Shown here piece by piece: positions 25,801-38,321 of a DNA stretch of 64,000 nt (position 1 is its first letter; every line of letters starts with the position of its first letter). The position numbers and the translations under genes are program-made. Under the pieces are notes generated by a model, which saw only the letters and a program-made list of their open reading frames with translations, was not told where the DNA came from and made no database searches. This DNA is from Casuarius casuarius. Its lineage: Eukaryota > Chordata > Aves > Casuariiformes > Casuariidae. Location of the stretch: NCBI GenBank assembly GCA_003342895.1, contig PTFA01000336.1, positions 716,727 to 780,726 of the forward strand, read 5' to 3'.

Positions 25801-28800
25801 AGCTAACGTGAGTATCTGTCCTCTCAAATGCGTAATATCATTGACCTTAAATTTTATTCCTCTTTGTCTTGTCTTGTTTTGTTTTGTTTTTTAATTGATC
25901 TGGATTAAAGGCCATTAAATGAGTCAAGAGAGAAGTCAGTTCCACCTTAGCAAATCTGTTAAACAACCAGATGCTTCCTCTTTTCTCTCTGCTGTTCACC
26001 TCTGATGGTTTTTTCCCTTACTATTGAAAAATAGAACAGATTTCAATCTTTTTATGAAGTATCTCATATTCATGTTTGCCTTATTCTTGGATAAATATGC
26101 AAGTCTTGGTTTTTTTGAGATTGTTTTAAGTATGGCAAGTTTGAAAGTAACAATTAGAAACTCAGTCTAACCTCTTCGCTTTATCTTCGTACTGTGACCA
26201 TCAACTGCTGAAATCAGAATCCTGAAATGCTACCCTACACTTCTACTACCTGTTCTATTGTCTTCTTTATAAGTGCTTTGCCATCATATTACTATGCTCT
26301 TCATTGTTACCTCTTAAGACTGCTCTGCCTGAACCCTATTCCAATATCCACCACCTGAATGGAGGCAAGGTTTCCATTGAATTCTCACAGACGTACGAAC
26401 AACTTTTTTTTGCATGCAGACAAGTACCACTCATTGGTAGTAACTTGATGCTGCATGAGGCAGTAATCTTACTTACTTTGCAATGATCCTGAAAACAGGG
26501 AAAGAGGTGACTATGAAACGAAGGTTGGGATTTTCTTAGGCAGTTTTGGGACAGAGGGATGCCCTTTATTCATCCATCTCATGCAATTAATTCTTAAAGC
26601 AGGATTTCTTACTATAAACCTATCTGAAGTCTGTCTTGAACCCTTCACCCATAGCTTATCCCATTCCTATTCTGTAAATGGAATGTAAGGTTGATTTTCA
26701 GGTTGTTCTGGTTAAAACAGTAACTTTGAGTTCTGCTCTTCACAGTATAACAGCATATAACTAGCAAAGATGAGAAGGGATTTGTTTTCCTTTTTGCCTT
26801 AGCAGTTCTGATACTTTTAACCACACTTAGCTCTGATACCTCTTTTGCTCCATGGTGTCTGAAAGTATATTGAGATCTGTGCAACAACCTTACTTACCTT
26901 TAGTTGTAACATGGTTTTGTTCATTCAGCATCTNGATTGCTTCAGTCTGCACACAGTTACGAGGACCCTTTCTTCAAGCTAAGTTTACTCTGTACCTGGA
27001 CTGAAGTTCTCCCAGTTTGCATGGGATGGGGGGAGAGAAGCATTGGTTAAAAACTGTCCAGATAGAAAGAACTGTGCTTAATTTTAGAGTGTATCAGCTT
27101 TCCAGTACTTCATGCAGCAACTGCAGTTAAGACTGATTCCCTATTACAATGTCTGTTTTAGGCTTTCCCTGTCACTTCCATCAGTACAATAGAGGAATTT
27201 TCACGGACGATCAGTTTTGCTATGTAAATCTTTAAACAAATTCTGGAAGTTGTTTGTTTTTTATTATTATTATTCTCTCCTTGGCTTTGGATAAGCATTA
27301 TAATCTGTATGTTGTACTGCAAATTTGAAAGTATTCNAAGTATGAACTTTTGCACTGACTTTTGAGTTGTAACTGTTTACTTTCAAAAATTGCTGAAAGA
27401 CATTCTCATATTTTTCCTCTAGTTTGAGAAGAAAACTGCCCTAGTATGCTATTTTAATAGCTTGTATGTTTCCTATCAACTTGATTTTTACATTTTACAG
27501 TTGTTATGCTNGTATTTAGTTTCAGTAAAGGTACCTTTTTTTTTTTTTCTTTCTCCTGTAAGCTCTCTGAAGATTAGCATTTCAGACATACTTATTTGTA
27601 CACACTTATGTAGCCAACTGAATTTCTAACTGGATGCTGGAATTGTTCTTTCTAATCTTTCTGGTTTTCACAAACAANTACCGCTCCTTAAAAGATTATG
27701 TAATAAAGTGCTGTGAATTAGCTGTTTTATTTTCCACACATAGGCGTTATACTGAGGTGGAAAAGTTTAANGTTTTATGAATAGAGAATGTTTGATTTGT
27801 AAAAACAGCAATGCTTAGCATTTATTTAACAAAGTATATGGGGAATTAACTCAAATATTTCCATTTCCTGCTACTTAGTACAATGTCTGCTGGCATAGTA
27901 AACAGTGTGCCAGGGACTGNAGAGAAGCTATCCTGGAAAGTGGAAAAAACTAAGCAGTGTCTGCATAATTTAGAAGTAGCTTTGGCAGGTTCTTCTATGG
28001 CAGTACTTATTCTACAGTANTGGAAAACTTTCCAGTAGTGTGTTCAATGTTAAATAGGTCCGAATGATNTTCATTCTTCCTTCTCTAACAGGAATGAATG
28101 CATGATGTGACATTATCATTTGGTAGGGATTTTTAGTATGTCTGTGTGTTACAAGTGTAATAGCAAAATAGTTACTATGTATGAAAAGACATGGTCAAGA
28201 ACATACCTTTCTCAAGGTTAGTGATTTATTTGTGACAATGTTTTATCTGTGAAGTTTATTCTAGTGCTTCAGANCAGCTCCTTAGAAAGCTGGCTCCTGT
28301 ATAACCAAGTCTTACTCTCGTAACATAACACATTGTCAGGGTGAAGGTGTCAGCAGAATATTTGTGTTAGAAGTTTAGATATCTTCTTGGACCGGAAGCA
28401 AGGACTGAGACCGTGGACCTTGTTTTGCTAGTGCACAGGAAGCTGAGGCACAGACCTGAGGATGGGTTTGATGTGATGTGATGGGTATTGTGTTCTGCCC
28501 TTGTTCATTTCCTTCATTGCTGACTGAAGAAAATACCTGTGAGTCAACTTAGCAAGAACAAGGAAATCAAGAGAGTTCTTAAATTATGGACCAAACTGTG
28601 ATTAATGGTGAACATGCCTCCAAATAAAGCTATGCTCATAAAACCTTGGCTATGAGGTCTTTAGGCCCTCTGTCTTCTCAGGANAAGCATTACTTGTTCC
28701 ATGTCGAGATGTAAAGAGAAAGGTTAAAAAGCTGAGGGGAGACAGGAACTGTGGGGGTCGCATAAGAGTCAACTTCCTCCTTCATGTAAAAAGTCTGTCC

Positions 28801-30554
28801 ATTTTTAAATTCTTTAAAATTCTGATATAAAGGAATAAAAGCTGATAAAAAGATAGCTAAATTAATACAATTTGTACCAATTAAATCGCTTTCCTTATGC
28901 TTTTTAAATCTCTTCTGTTTTTGTTTAAAATGCTATCTAGTCTTATAAGTTTAGGTTAGACTTTCAATTTGCAAATGTATTTATACTGAGCTGTCTCTAA
29001 ATATTCAGCAAGCCTACAAAACTTGGATGACATTCAATAGTGACTGATCACTGATAAGAAAACTGAAAGCTTTCTCTGAAGGGATGGAATTAGCATAAAT
29101 AATCTATGTGCTTAAATATATAGGTAACTATCTGAAATACTGCCATGTTATTTATTGGCTATGCCTAAGGCTTGTTGCAAATTGAGAGCTCATATTCTGA
29201 ATCAAGCATAGTTATTTTGTTCTATTCTAGAGCATTCTTGTTAGCTGGATAATGTGCACATATTTCTTAGGTCTCCATTTTAGGAAGTTAATCACTCTCA
29301 GTNTAGCTTTTTGAGCAATAGTGATGAGGCATATGTCCTGACAAGAAGTCCATATTTAAACATGAGGAAATATGGGGCATAAAAGTGAAATGAATTATCT
29401 AAGGCTATATTATTAACTTGGCTCAGAATGAAACAAGACAAGTCCACAATGAAAAAAATGGTTTTAGTGGGTCAGGCTGCCTCCATTAGTTTTTCTTTTC
29501 TGTTCTGCACAATAAAGATTCCAAGTCTCTTGCTGACTTCTGTGCACAAGTGGATTGGAAGCTAGTGTTTCTGAAAAGTATGCATCTTTTTTTTTCTCAC
29601 CCCCCACAATTTTATCCCTCTTTGTTTTCCCCCAGTATGCAGTGAGCACACCACCTACTCCAGAAGACTTGATTTTCAGCCAATATGTGTATCGCCCCAA
29701 GCTGCGTATTTATGAAGAAGATTGCCAGGTCCTTTCTCAGATGATAGATGAGTAAGTCTGTTTTTTCATTCACTGGGTATATTAGTAATNTTATTTTTTC
29801 AGCTCAGGTTGCATGCAGAATGGTGTGAATAANGTTAATACATCACATATGGGGGCGAAAAAACAGAAAATGATAGGTAACCTACTTTATGCTAGCACCC
29901 AGTTTGTTATGTACTTATATAGGGCAAAATCTTGAAGAGTTGTTGCTTTTATGGAGATAATTAAAGTTTGATTTTCCTCAAATAATTTATCACTTATTAA
30001 TATTATGCTTCAGTTGCAAATCAGAAGAGTTAGAGTAAAACTTTGAGTTGTATCAAAAAATGATCAAATATAGGAAGCAGAATTGTAACAGGTTATGATC
30101 NGTTGTTTGCTCTTATTTTTCATTATTCATTAGATTGAAATAAAGTTATCATGATTTATTTTCTCATCTGGGGGATACTTCTAGTCTGATTCATTATGCC
30201 TGCTACAATTTAAGTGCTAAATCAAAATTCATGATAAAATGCAAAATCAACAGTAAGATTTTTTTTTTCCAGTCCCATTACTACCCTCGCTTTCTATTTC
30301 ATCATCCTTCTAACTCTCCACCTTGTGTTCAGGGCTGCCCTCAGCAAAAAGACTGTAGAAAGGGAACATTGCTTCAGGCATTGCAGTTTACCAAACATGG
30401 CCCACATATAATCAAGGCTTTGGAGGGTCTCTTTAAGATGTAAGACCCTACTAAATGAAAATATTTACATTTCCATGTTTTAATTAGAACAGGGAAATGA
30501 AGTGTACAAATACCAATGTGCTTATTTATGTGCACAGTGCAGTTGCAACAAGCT

Positions 30555-30595
<41 letters not shown>

Positions 30596-33500
30596 TTTTT
30601 CCTCCTTCTTTTCTCCACTTTTCAGATTAAAACCTTATGCAAGTGTCCAGGATCAACTCCTGGTGAATGTGAATAGGAGTTTGTGGGAAGTGATGAGAAC
30701 CTGCTCTGATGAAGAGGTAATATTGCGTGAAGAGATAATGTTGACTTTTACATAATGAAGTAAACTTAATTTAGGCATTCAGATAAAATAAGAACCAGAA
30801 TGGTCTGACTAACAGTAGGCAGGTAGGAGATACAAGGCAAAGTATTTTGTGGATGAAAGACCTCTATGAGAACTGAAATAAAGTATTACTTTCTAATATA
30901 GCAGAAGGTTTGAGTGCAAGGACATGTGTCCTTTCTAATATACTAGAGGGAATATGTTGCTATAAAGCAGAAAAACTTGAAATTGACAATTTGAGTTAGT
31001 TGGGGGCAGAGAAGATGAGGAATTTCAGAGGGGCCTAGGCAACGAATGCAATATTGGAAGGAAAAAAAATGAGCTACCCTTACTGTAGGGGCTTTGTAGA
31101 TCTATCTTTGGATAGCAGAATTGTCCATTAACTTAAATTTGCATTTAGTTCAGAAAGGTATGCAACATTGTAAGACATATAATGAATAGAAAATGTGTTG
31201 TTACGTAAGGCTGCTCTGCATGTAGAATTTGGGGTTCAACAATGATGCTGCATACCAGAACAGAAGGTGATGAGGCCAGAGGGTATTTAAAGAAGACTGC
31301 TAATGGGCACAAAAAAGCACTCCAAAAACATTTGCGTCTAAAAACAAGAAATATCATAAAAATATCCCAAACAGTATTGAGAAGGTAGATCAAAAGATTC
31401 TGTTCTCCTTGGTTTTAATGGCAAGAATAAAGGCCTATTCAATGAAAATAAAAAGTCAAAATTGATAAAAGACAATATTTTTTCATAGTTCATAATTAGA
31501 TTGCAGACCTCTGTGATATAGGATATCACTGAGGCTAGGATATTACTTGTATTAAGGAAAAATGTAGTTATGAACAATGTAAGCACCTGGAACCCTTGGC
31601 TAAGGATAACAAATTTGAACGGTTATGAAGCAAATTTCTACACATTCAAATTAGAATGGTACTACGTAGTGGAAATGGGCAAATCTAAAATAATCTAGAA
31701 AAAAAGTTTTTTGTGTCTTCCTCTGCAGCCTTTGGATTGATGACTATTGGAAAAAAATTTTGAACAATCTAATCTGTAGCTATGTTCTGTTAAGACAGGT
31801 GGCCTTTTTTTCAGTTTATTTCACATGGTTTGCGTAGTGTCTGGACTTCTGTAAGCATTTCAGTGAGCCTCCTTAACTGTAACGGGGAGAGTGTTCTGAA
31901 TGTCTTGAATAACTCGGTTGAGAGACATCTGACATACTTAATGAAGCTGCTCTGTCTTATGGTGAAGGCATCTTTAGTTGTTTAAGCTGTTAAAATCTGA
32001 TGCTATTTCTTCGTGCTGCACCCTATATGAATAAAGGATATTCATCCTGTTGGATCTTTGCTAAGAAAATCTATTGCTTTAGTAGCTCATTGTATTGAGT
32101 TACTAGGGATTATCCAAATTGCAATTTGATTCCATTTGCAACTGTCATGTAATACTGCTACTAAAGAAATGGGAAATGGGAGCAGGAGGAGCAGTGTCAG
32201 AGAAGGGAAGAAGAGTCTAGAAGGNTGATTGAACAATCTTTGTTTCACATTCTTTTTTGCATTCTCTTCTATATTTTCCACTCGTTACAGCTGAAGAGCT
32301 TTGGAGCAGAATTGAACAAAATGAAATCCTATTTCACCAAGGAAAGTAAAATCCTGGCTCACAATGGGAAAGTGACATTGTATAGCAAATTGTTGCAGAG
32401 CTCACAGGTAATGTGCCAGGTGACAGTAAAGAGTTAGGTTTATAAGAGGAATTTCTACCATACTTACCCATGTTTAAAATAGTATAAGCCAGGGCCATCA
32501 AGTTTAGAAGCATAATTAATGTATGTAAGNGTACATTCTCTTGATAGTTTCCTTCTTATTAAATGTGTTTCCCTTTTATTTATATGCAAATGTACAACAC
32601 ATTGGGACAGTGACTCTTTTCTTGCACTTATGCTATAGGAACCTTCTGCCCAAGGATTTTGTCAAGTAAAGTTACAGAGGAGGAAAAAAAAAGGAGTGTT
32701 ATGGGAAATGCTAAAAGAAACGAGCTCTTTAGACTGTAGTAATGTGTCAGTATTAGTAACTAACAAGGGAATGCAGAATAATGCATTGTGATAGATAACA
32801 GAAACTTGCACATGCTAAAAGTTTGAGAAACTTATTTAGCTACATGTCTCATCTCCTCCCTCATCTCCTCCCTTTGTAATAAAAGTGGGAAGATTGTTAA
32901 ATATCCTGTGCTTTCCTATGTACTTTCTTATGTTACTGCCTTGATGTCTGTCAGTCTACCTCTTCATTCTAATGACAGATTGCATCAGTTCCTTTAATTA
33001 GTCTCTTAGCAAGCAAAGATCCATGTGGTGGTCCCAGAAGACATGCAACTTTTTTAAAAAAAAAAATGCCATTGACTTGTGTAAAAACACATTGCAAAAG
33101 AGTCCAATTTTCACATCTTAGGAACAATGGGAGAAACTACAGTCAAGGATAGCAAAAATGGATGAAATTCTCAAAGAGGCAGATAGCTGTCTTGCTGCTT
33201 TGGAAGCAGGTAAGTGTTTCCAAGCCAGTGATTGATCTGCTGCTTTCTCATCCAGTCCCTTTATTTTTCAGTAGACCNGCTGTTTAAATGATCACTTCAA
33301 GATCCTGTGTTTGGTAGTTGCTTGGAATTTNAAAATTCCCCTGTTACAAGTAATCTGTTAGGCTTAATCAGCTTCATTCATGACTGCAAATTTATTTTAT
33401 GGGAATTTCTTACACACCTTACAAAGACTAGGAGTATATATGTGCTGAAATACAGAANTGTAATTGTAGCCTATGAACATGTAACCAGGTTGGCTAAATG

Positions 33501-36500
33501 TTCTAGTACGGCTGCTGGCAGCACACAGTTCAAAATGGCTGCAAAACCTGCCAGTGATCCTGGCAGAGAGTCAAGGCTAANTGTTGTGCTCCAGGACTGT
33601 ACTGTTTTCAGTATCAAAGCTGGGTGGTCAAAACTTGTTCAGCTATGTTCACACAAGCTTACAATCAATACTTGGGACTGCAGCATAGTGATGCCCTGTG
33701 TATTTTTTATTTTATTTCTAATGAATTTTCTCCCAGTGCCTTAAGTGGAAATCAAAGTGCACTGTATCAGCTTTGAAACTGTATAATAAAATGAGTTTTA
33801 ATCATTATCTAATGCTAAAGTTCCTGAGGTTTTTGATAGATACCCTTCTTGGCTTCTTGTATGTTTTTTCTTAGCTAGTTTTCAAATTCTGACAGTTGTA
33901 GAACCCAGAGACAAATAAAATGAAATCTAAACATCGAATCTGGGAGTTTTGCTGAGACCTCCTGACATTTCTTTCCCATAGATTCTGGCTGGGAAGAATG
34001 TGAAGCAGGCTGCAGTGATGAAATGGCGGAATGGGAGTCCAAGGGGAGAAATTTAGAGGAAGGTAATGGTACCAGCTGAACTGCATTTTGTTTAGAAATT
34101 TTAGAGATGGTGAGGCTCCACACTGCTTCCCCTCCTTCCCTCTGTCTTTTAAGTTTGATATGAATGCAAAAACTACTTTTTTTTTTTTTTTAACCTCGTT
34201 GGGTACAGCTAAGCACACAGACATTAATATGAAAAGGACCCCCCCCCCCCCCGAAAAATGGAATTTAGAACCTGGAACAGAGTGACTTGAAGAGTGTGTA
34301 CTGGCTATTATACCCAGCACTTGGACTGTTCAATAACTACTAACCTTTGTTCATTGCATATCTATATCCAAGTAGGATTAACAGCCNTCAAGTTGGATTC
34401 TTTCATATTGTTAAGAACAAGGACAGCACAGCAAGTTAGGATTTTCTCTGCTGCTCTGATCTGTCATAATTTTTTTTTCTTTCTCTTAGAATTGGAAACC
34501 CTCAGAGCCCAAGAAGAGGAGCTTCAAAGGTAAGACTTAAAGAGGATATAAGGAGCTTAAAAAAATCACTGTACATTCAGGTACTAGAGATTTCTTTTTC
34601 TTTTTTAATCAGTGAGCTTTGCTTTCTTAGGAGCACCTGATTTATCTTTGCAGAGATCTGTCAGATCTGGAGACTCAGAATGAGCAAGTGCTTGCTGAGA
34701 TAAACCATCTACAGAAGAAAGAAAAAAGCTGCCAGGAACTCCTGGAGGCATACAAGTAAGGAAAGGACCTTCAAGTTTTATTTTTTATTGGTTCATTTAA
34801 TGTTTTTGTTTTGTTTTTACTTCTTATTTAATTTGGCACATCTTTGGATGCCCATCAACTGGTAACGCAGGATGAGCAATAAAGATTGAGTGAACTTCAA
34901 TGTGACACACTTTATTTTTTTAATTAAGGATTTTGCAGTGACACTTTATGNACAGTCTTTCTACATCCAGCTATCCTCTCATTCCAAAATGAACACTTTA
35001 AGAAAAATTTTCAAGTCTTCCAAGAGTTTTATGCTTGTATCTCCCATAGATTTTTATGTTCTGTTGGGAAGTGAGAGGATAGTTGGTATACTATGTAAGA
35101 GTTGCAAGTGCACTTAATACTCTGACCTTCGTCTTTCAGTTACTTTTGTTCGGTTGGTTGAAACTTAGCTTTTTTTTTACCTTTTCAGCTTCAGCGAGTG
35201 GGAAATTAGTGAATGGAGTGAACAGCAGGCAGTCTTTACTTTTCTTTATGATTCTATTGAATTCACAGTAGTCTTTGGATCACTAATAGGTAAGTTGAAA
35301 AATTTGTAAGTTTTCATTTTACGAATTCGAAAGTTTAAATAGTTATATAATAGAAACACAAAGGCTCTTAGTCTGTGAAGACATTAAGGGGAAACAGAAC
35401 AAAATCTAGTGGGAGCATGTAAACTGAGAGATATGATCTATTGTGGCTTAGGATATGGGTATCGGTGCTTTCTATAAAAATTCAAAATGTATGTATTAAG
35501 TAGCTGTTGCTGAAGACGAAGAGCTGTGAGCCTTTGAATAATTGAAAGGGTTCCATAACTAAGTATGGAAATAACTACTCGTTAAATGTTTTTTTTTTTT
35601 AATTCTCAGATGGTGAAGTTTTCGGTGAAAATCCCTGCAGAAAGATAGTTAGCATGAGCTTTGAATCCCTCTTGGATGGTAAGATTTTTTTCAAGTAGCT
35701 TGAAAGTAGCTGCCCTGGTTAACTGTTCTTGGGATGGTATCTGTAAATTTGTGTTTTATCTGCCAATGCATTACTACATGGCTTTGAAAAGACTGCTAGC
35801 AGCATGTTTGTCTTTTATGTTACAGAAGAAAGAGCTCCACTTTCCTCACGTTTAGTCCAAAGACTCATCTTCCAGTTTATTGAAAGTCAGGGATGCTGGC
35901 AGGAAAGGTGCCCCACACTACACTACTTGCCCCAGGTAATGTTCTAGGAAAGCACTTTGGAAAAGTGGGGAACAACTTCTGTCACAGAGAGTAGGGCTGA
36001 TGTTGAGGTGAAAAAAACCCATTTTGTTGAATGCTTCATCAATGCAAACCAAAATCAGCTTTGTGAATGAATAAATATTCTGAGTTAAGAGGGGAAGAAA
36101 CTGTCCCAGAAGGCAAGACTCCTAAAAGCGGTAATTTAANTATGCTTTTGCCATTCATTGAGAACATTTGATTGTACTTGAACATTGATTCTAAACTAAT
36201 GTCTGCCTGCTTTAGTGATTTTTAAAATCCATTTTTGTGACTGGTACAAGCAGAACTAAAGAATTGAGCTGAATACCATTCCGCTTCCTAAAGAACTAGT
36301 GATTTAAATTGCTAAACCAAACTTGGCATTCCTGCATATCTGTGTACCCCTGCAGACAATGCTAGAGGGAGAAACTTAGAGCAACAAATGTTTATTTGTT
36401 GTTACGCTTGTACAATTTCATTTCCACATCCAAACTGAGATAGCAGATAAACTACACTTTTTCTATACTTTCCAGCATAAACTGCATTTTAAAATGTCAT

Positions 36501-38321
36501 ACAGTTTGCCAGCCTGATTTCCAGTGTGATTGCTTTTCTGATTGCCCACTTAGGTGCTTCATGACATCTCTCTGGTTGTGAGTCGTTGTAAGGTCTTAGG
36601 AGAGGAGATTGAATTTCTGGAGAGATGGGGTGGAAAATTTAATCTCCTAAAGACAGATATCGACGACACAAAGTGAGTAACTTGATATATAATTTGCACC
36701 AGTCTTTCAGAAAGTGTCTGTAGATAATCACAAATAAAACTTCGAACTATTTTCAAATTGGTTTTCCTGAAACTGAGATTTTAGGTAACTTTTTTAACAA
36801 TAATTTTTTTTAATAAAATTGAACAATAATATCCAAATGCATAGAAATGGAGCTGGTTTTGGATTCAGCCAGTTTCCTTACTATTACATCTTTTCTCCTT
36901 ACTTGTGCTTTCCTGTTTTCACTTAAATCTCTCACCTAAAGCATTAGGCCAGAGTGTAGCAATTCAGAGGAAGCAGAACCAAGAGTTTGCCTGTAGCTTT
37001 GTGCTTTGTTTCTTTATAATAGGCTTAATTTTCAGTTTGCTTCAGCCAAGTAGAAACAGTCCTTGAAGNCTTAATGTACTTGTTTATTTTCTTTGGTTTT
37101 CATTTTCCCATATTACTTCCTCATTTTGTGGCATTCCCCAGTGGACACGATAAATATTTCATCTTAGAATCCCTTTTTCATCATTCTATTAGTGATGTAT
37201 ATCCTTACCTAAGGACTGCCCAGTTAACCCTTTCTCTGCATGCCTTGATGCCATGTCTGTCCACAGATGTTATTCTAAATTTGTAGTAGCTTTTGCAAGA
37301 GCGTTCTTTGACAGCATCTCCAAAGTCCCATAAAAGCTAAATTTAGTTAAGCCAACAAAAACGTGCTTCTACAGCCCATGCTCAGGCAGCTGCAAATTGT
37401 GGGATATTCACCTGGGAAAGACTTGCTGTATGCTTGCCCTGTTTTACACTATCCCAATGTATCTGCTTCCTCAGCATTGTGTGCTCAGTGACAGTTTCTC
37501 CCTTATTTGCAAAAAGACTCAATTCTGTCCTTCCTGGACCTTGTCATAGGCAGAGTACTGTGCTAGATAGAAATTTGGCCTGACTTAAGTAGCGCTGAAT
37601 TTATGAACCAAACTTAGAATTATGGAATTGAAAGTGAATTAGTCCTGCTTCAAAAATGTTTTATGTTAACTACAAATCATTGTTGATTACTAGTCTATAT
37701 TTTCCTTTCATAATTTTTAAAAGGTTCTGCTGAGAATTATGCATGAAACTTCACCTGTGAGGAAAGTTGGGGGGTTGTNTTCTAATTCAGAGTGGAAAGG
37801 TACTTTTAACCTTATCTATCTAACACTAACCTAAAGTTAGTGTTAGGCTATGCTGGAACTCTTTAGAAATTAGTGAGGTTGTTGCATTTGTTATGTCATT
37901 TGNTTTCACATCTGGAACATAATTCAAAGGAGGTAGCAGTACATTTGAACATTTTTGTATTGATTTTGTTTGTTTTTTATTTCTCATACAGAGTGAAGCT
38001 TTTGTTCTCAACTTCCACAGCTTTTGCAAAGTTTGAACTGACCCTGTCTTTGTCCGCCAACTACCCATCTGCTTCACTGCCTTTTACTGTCCAAAACCAA
38101 ATTGGGAACATTGGGTGAGTTCAACGAAAATATAACTTAAGTTTCAAATCTTAAGGACAGTGAATTAAATGTTCTCTATCCTCTCAAACTCATGCAATAA
38201 TTTTATCTTTCTCAGAGAGGAGGAAATTTCTGCTGTCCTGTCCAAGGTACCACTTGGTTACCACTATTTGCGGAGAATGGTCAGCTTGATTCATCATAAT
38301 CTGCTCCAAGATCCCAGATGA
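10833..38321 (+). CDS. KNL1: KNL1 (CASC5), outer-kinetochore scaffold
   Basis: KNL1 is part of the KMN network (KNL1-MIS12-NDC80). It recruits BUB1/BUBR1/BUB3 and PP1 to kinetochores. Coding exons: 10833-10867, 11309-11348, 12632-12691, 14269-14330, 14810-14865, 15332-15371, 16486-16523, 16869-16921, 18293-23521, 24304-24448, 25521-25588, 25709-25807, 29636-29751, 30626-30716, 32291-32407, 33122-33209, 33982-34062, 34490-34529, 34654-34755, 35189-35289, 35610-35678, 35826-35935, 36554-36672, 37992-38114, 38216-38321. They sum to 7188 nt, or 2395 aa plus stop; human is about 2342. The start has a good context (A at -3, G at +4). Domains: PP1 motifs SILK (25-28) and RVSF (58-61); KI motifs at 178-191 and 226-239; a MELT array at 154-1389; a second RVSF at 1523; a basic cluster near the end of exon 9; a coiled-coil-rich region about 1976-2186; a C-terminal RWD region about 2187-2395 that in human binds MIS12. 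The largest introns are intron 1 and 25808-29635, and in the latter I recognise nothing. All introns are GT-AG. Confidence 0.97.
13066..13119 (+). repeat. 24-bp tandem repeat, about 2.2 copies
   Basis: Two identical 24-bp copies (13066-13089 and 13090-13113) and the first six bases of a third lie in KNL1 intron 3. The unit begins CTTCCAGAATTACAT. It is a minisatellite seed with no evident function. Confidence 0.9.
13801..13842 (+). repeat. 21-bp tandem duplication
   Basis: Two adjacent 21-bp copies, 13801-13821 and 13822-13842, differ only at the first base. The unit core is GATTCTTTCATGCATCC. It lies in KNL1 intron 3 and is probably a slippage product. Confidence 0.9.
18293..23521 (+). other. 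KNL1: Giant KNL1 exon encoding KI motifs and the MELT array
   Basis: A 5229-nt exon encodes residues 129-1871. KI1 (KIDITSFLAGLKSN, 18440-18481) and KI2 (KINFNEFLMSLKSN, 18584-18625) match the human helices that contact BUB1 and BUBR1 TPR domains. MELT motifs of form M-[DE]-[ILM]-T start at residues 154, 295, 334, 444, 581, 630, 790, 987, 1078, 1120, 1174, 1217, 1262, 1304, 1346 and 1389. At 630 the Thr codon is ACN. A VDIT variant is at 838, and degenerate relatives lie near 19382 (RGIT) and at 685 (MDID). Many are preceded by a K-T-[VI]-x-F block, and several are followed by an S-H-T-like motif, as in vertebrate repeats. When phosphorylated by MPS1, MELT threonines dock BUB3-BUB1. The 3' part holds KRVSFKLPGD (RVSF codons 22475-22486) and LGIFLPKLPNRRN, both conserved with human from memory. 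Confidence 0.95.
21521..22110 (+). repeat. KNL1: Tandem super-repeat of about 86 codons within the MELT array
   Basis: Units start at the DKT codons 21521, 21782 and 22037, so spacings are 261 and 255 nt (87 and 85 codons). Units 1 and 2 each carry two MELTs. They share the block MFTSNQxDMEMT, then a VLCxDxLNL segment, GQEAxSN, and a second MELT (residues 1262 and 1346). The third unit keeps only the first part (DKTIVLTHSQGDMEIT). This is a visible in-frame duplication that enlarged the BUB-recruiting array. Confidence 0.85.
30556..30625 (+). repeat. (TC)15 microsatellite within a long polypyrimidine tract at an acceptor
   Basis: A (TC)15 run at 30559-30588, then an A, a T run and mixed C/T, lead straight into the TTCAG acceptor of KNL1 exon 14 (30626). 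About 68 of 70 bases before the exon are pyrimidine. Length variation here could affect splicing, but that is only inference. Confidence 0.9.
34239..34252 (+). repeat. Homopolymer C14
   Basis: Fourteen Cs in KNL1 intron 17, 50 bases after a T run. The exact length is prone to sequencing error. Confidence 0.9.
37820..37846. repeat. Perfect 11-bp inverted repeat with 5-nt loop
   Basis: CTAACACTAAC (37820-37830) pairs exactly with GTTAGTGTTAG (37836-37846) across the loop CTAAA. It lies in KNL1 intron 23, 146 bases before exon 24. It can form a hairpin in DNA or pre-mRNA. Confidence 0.85.
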
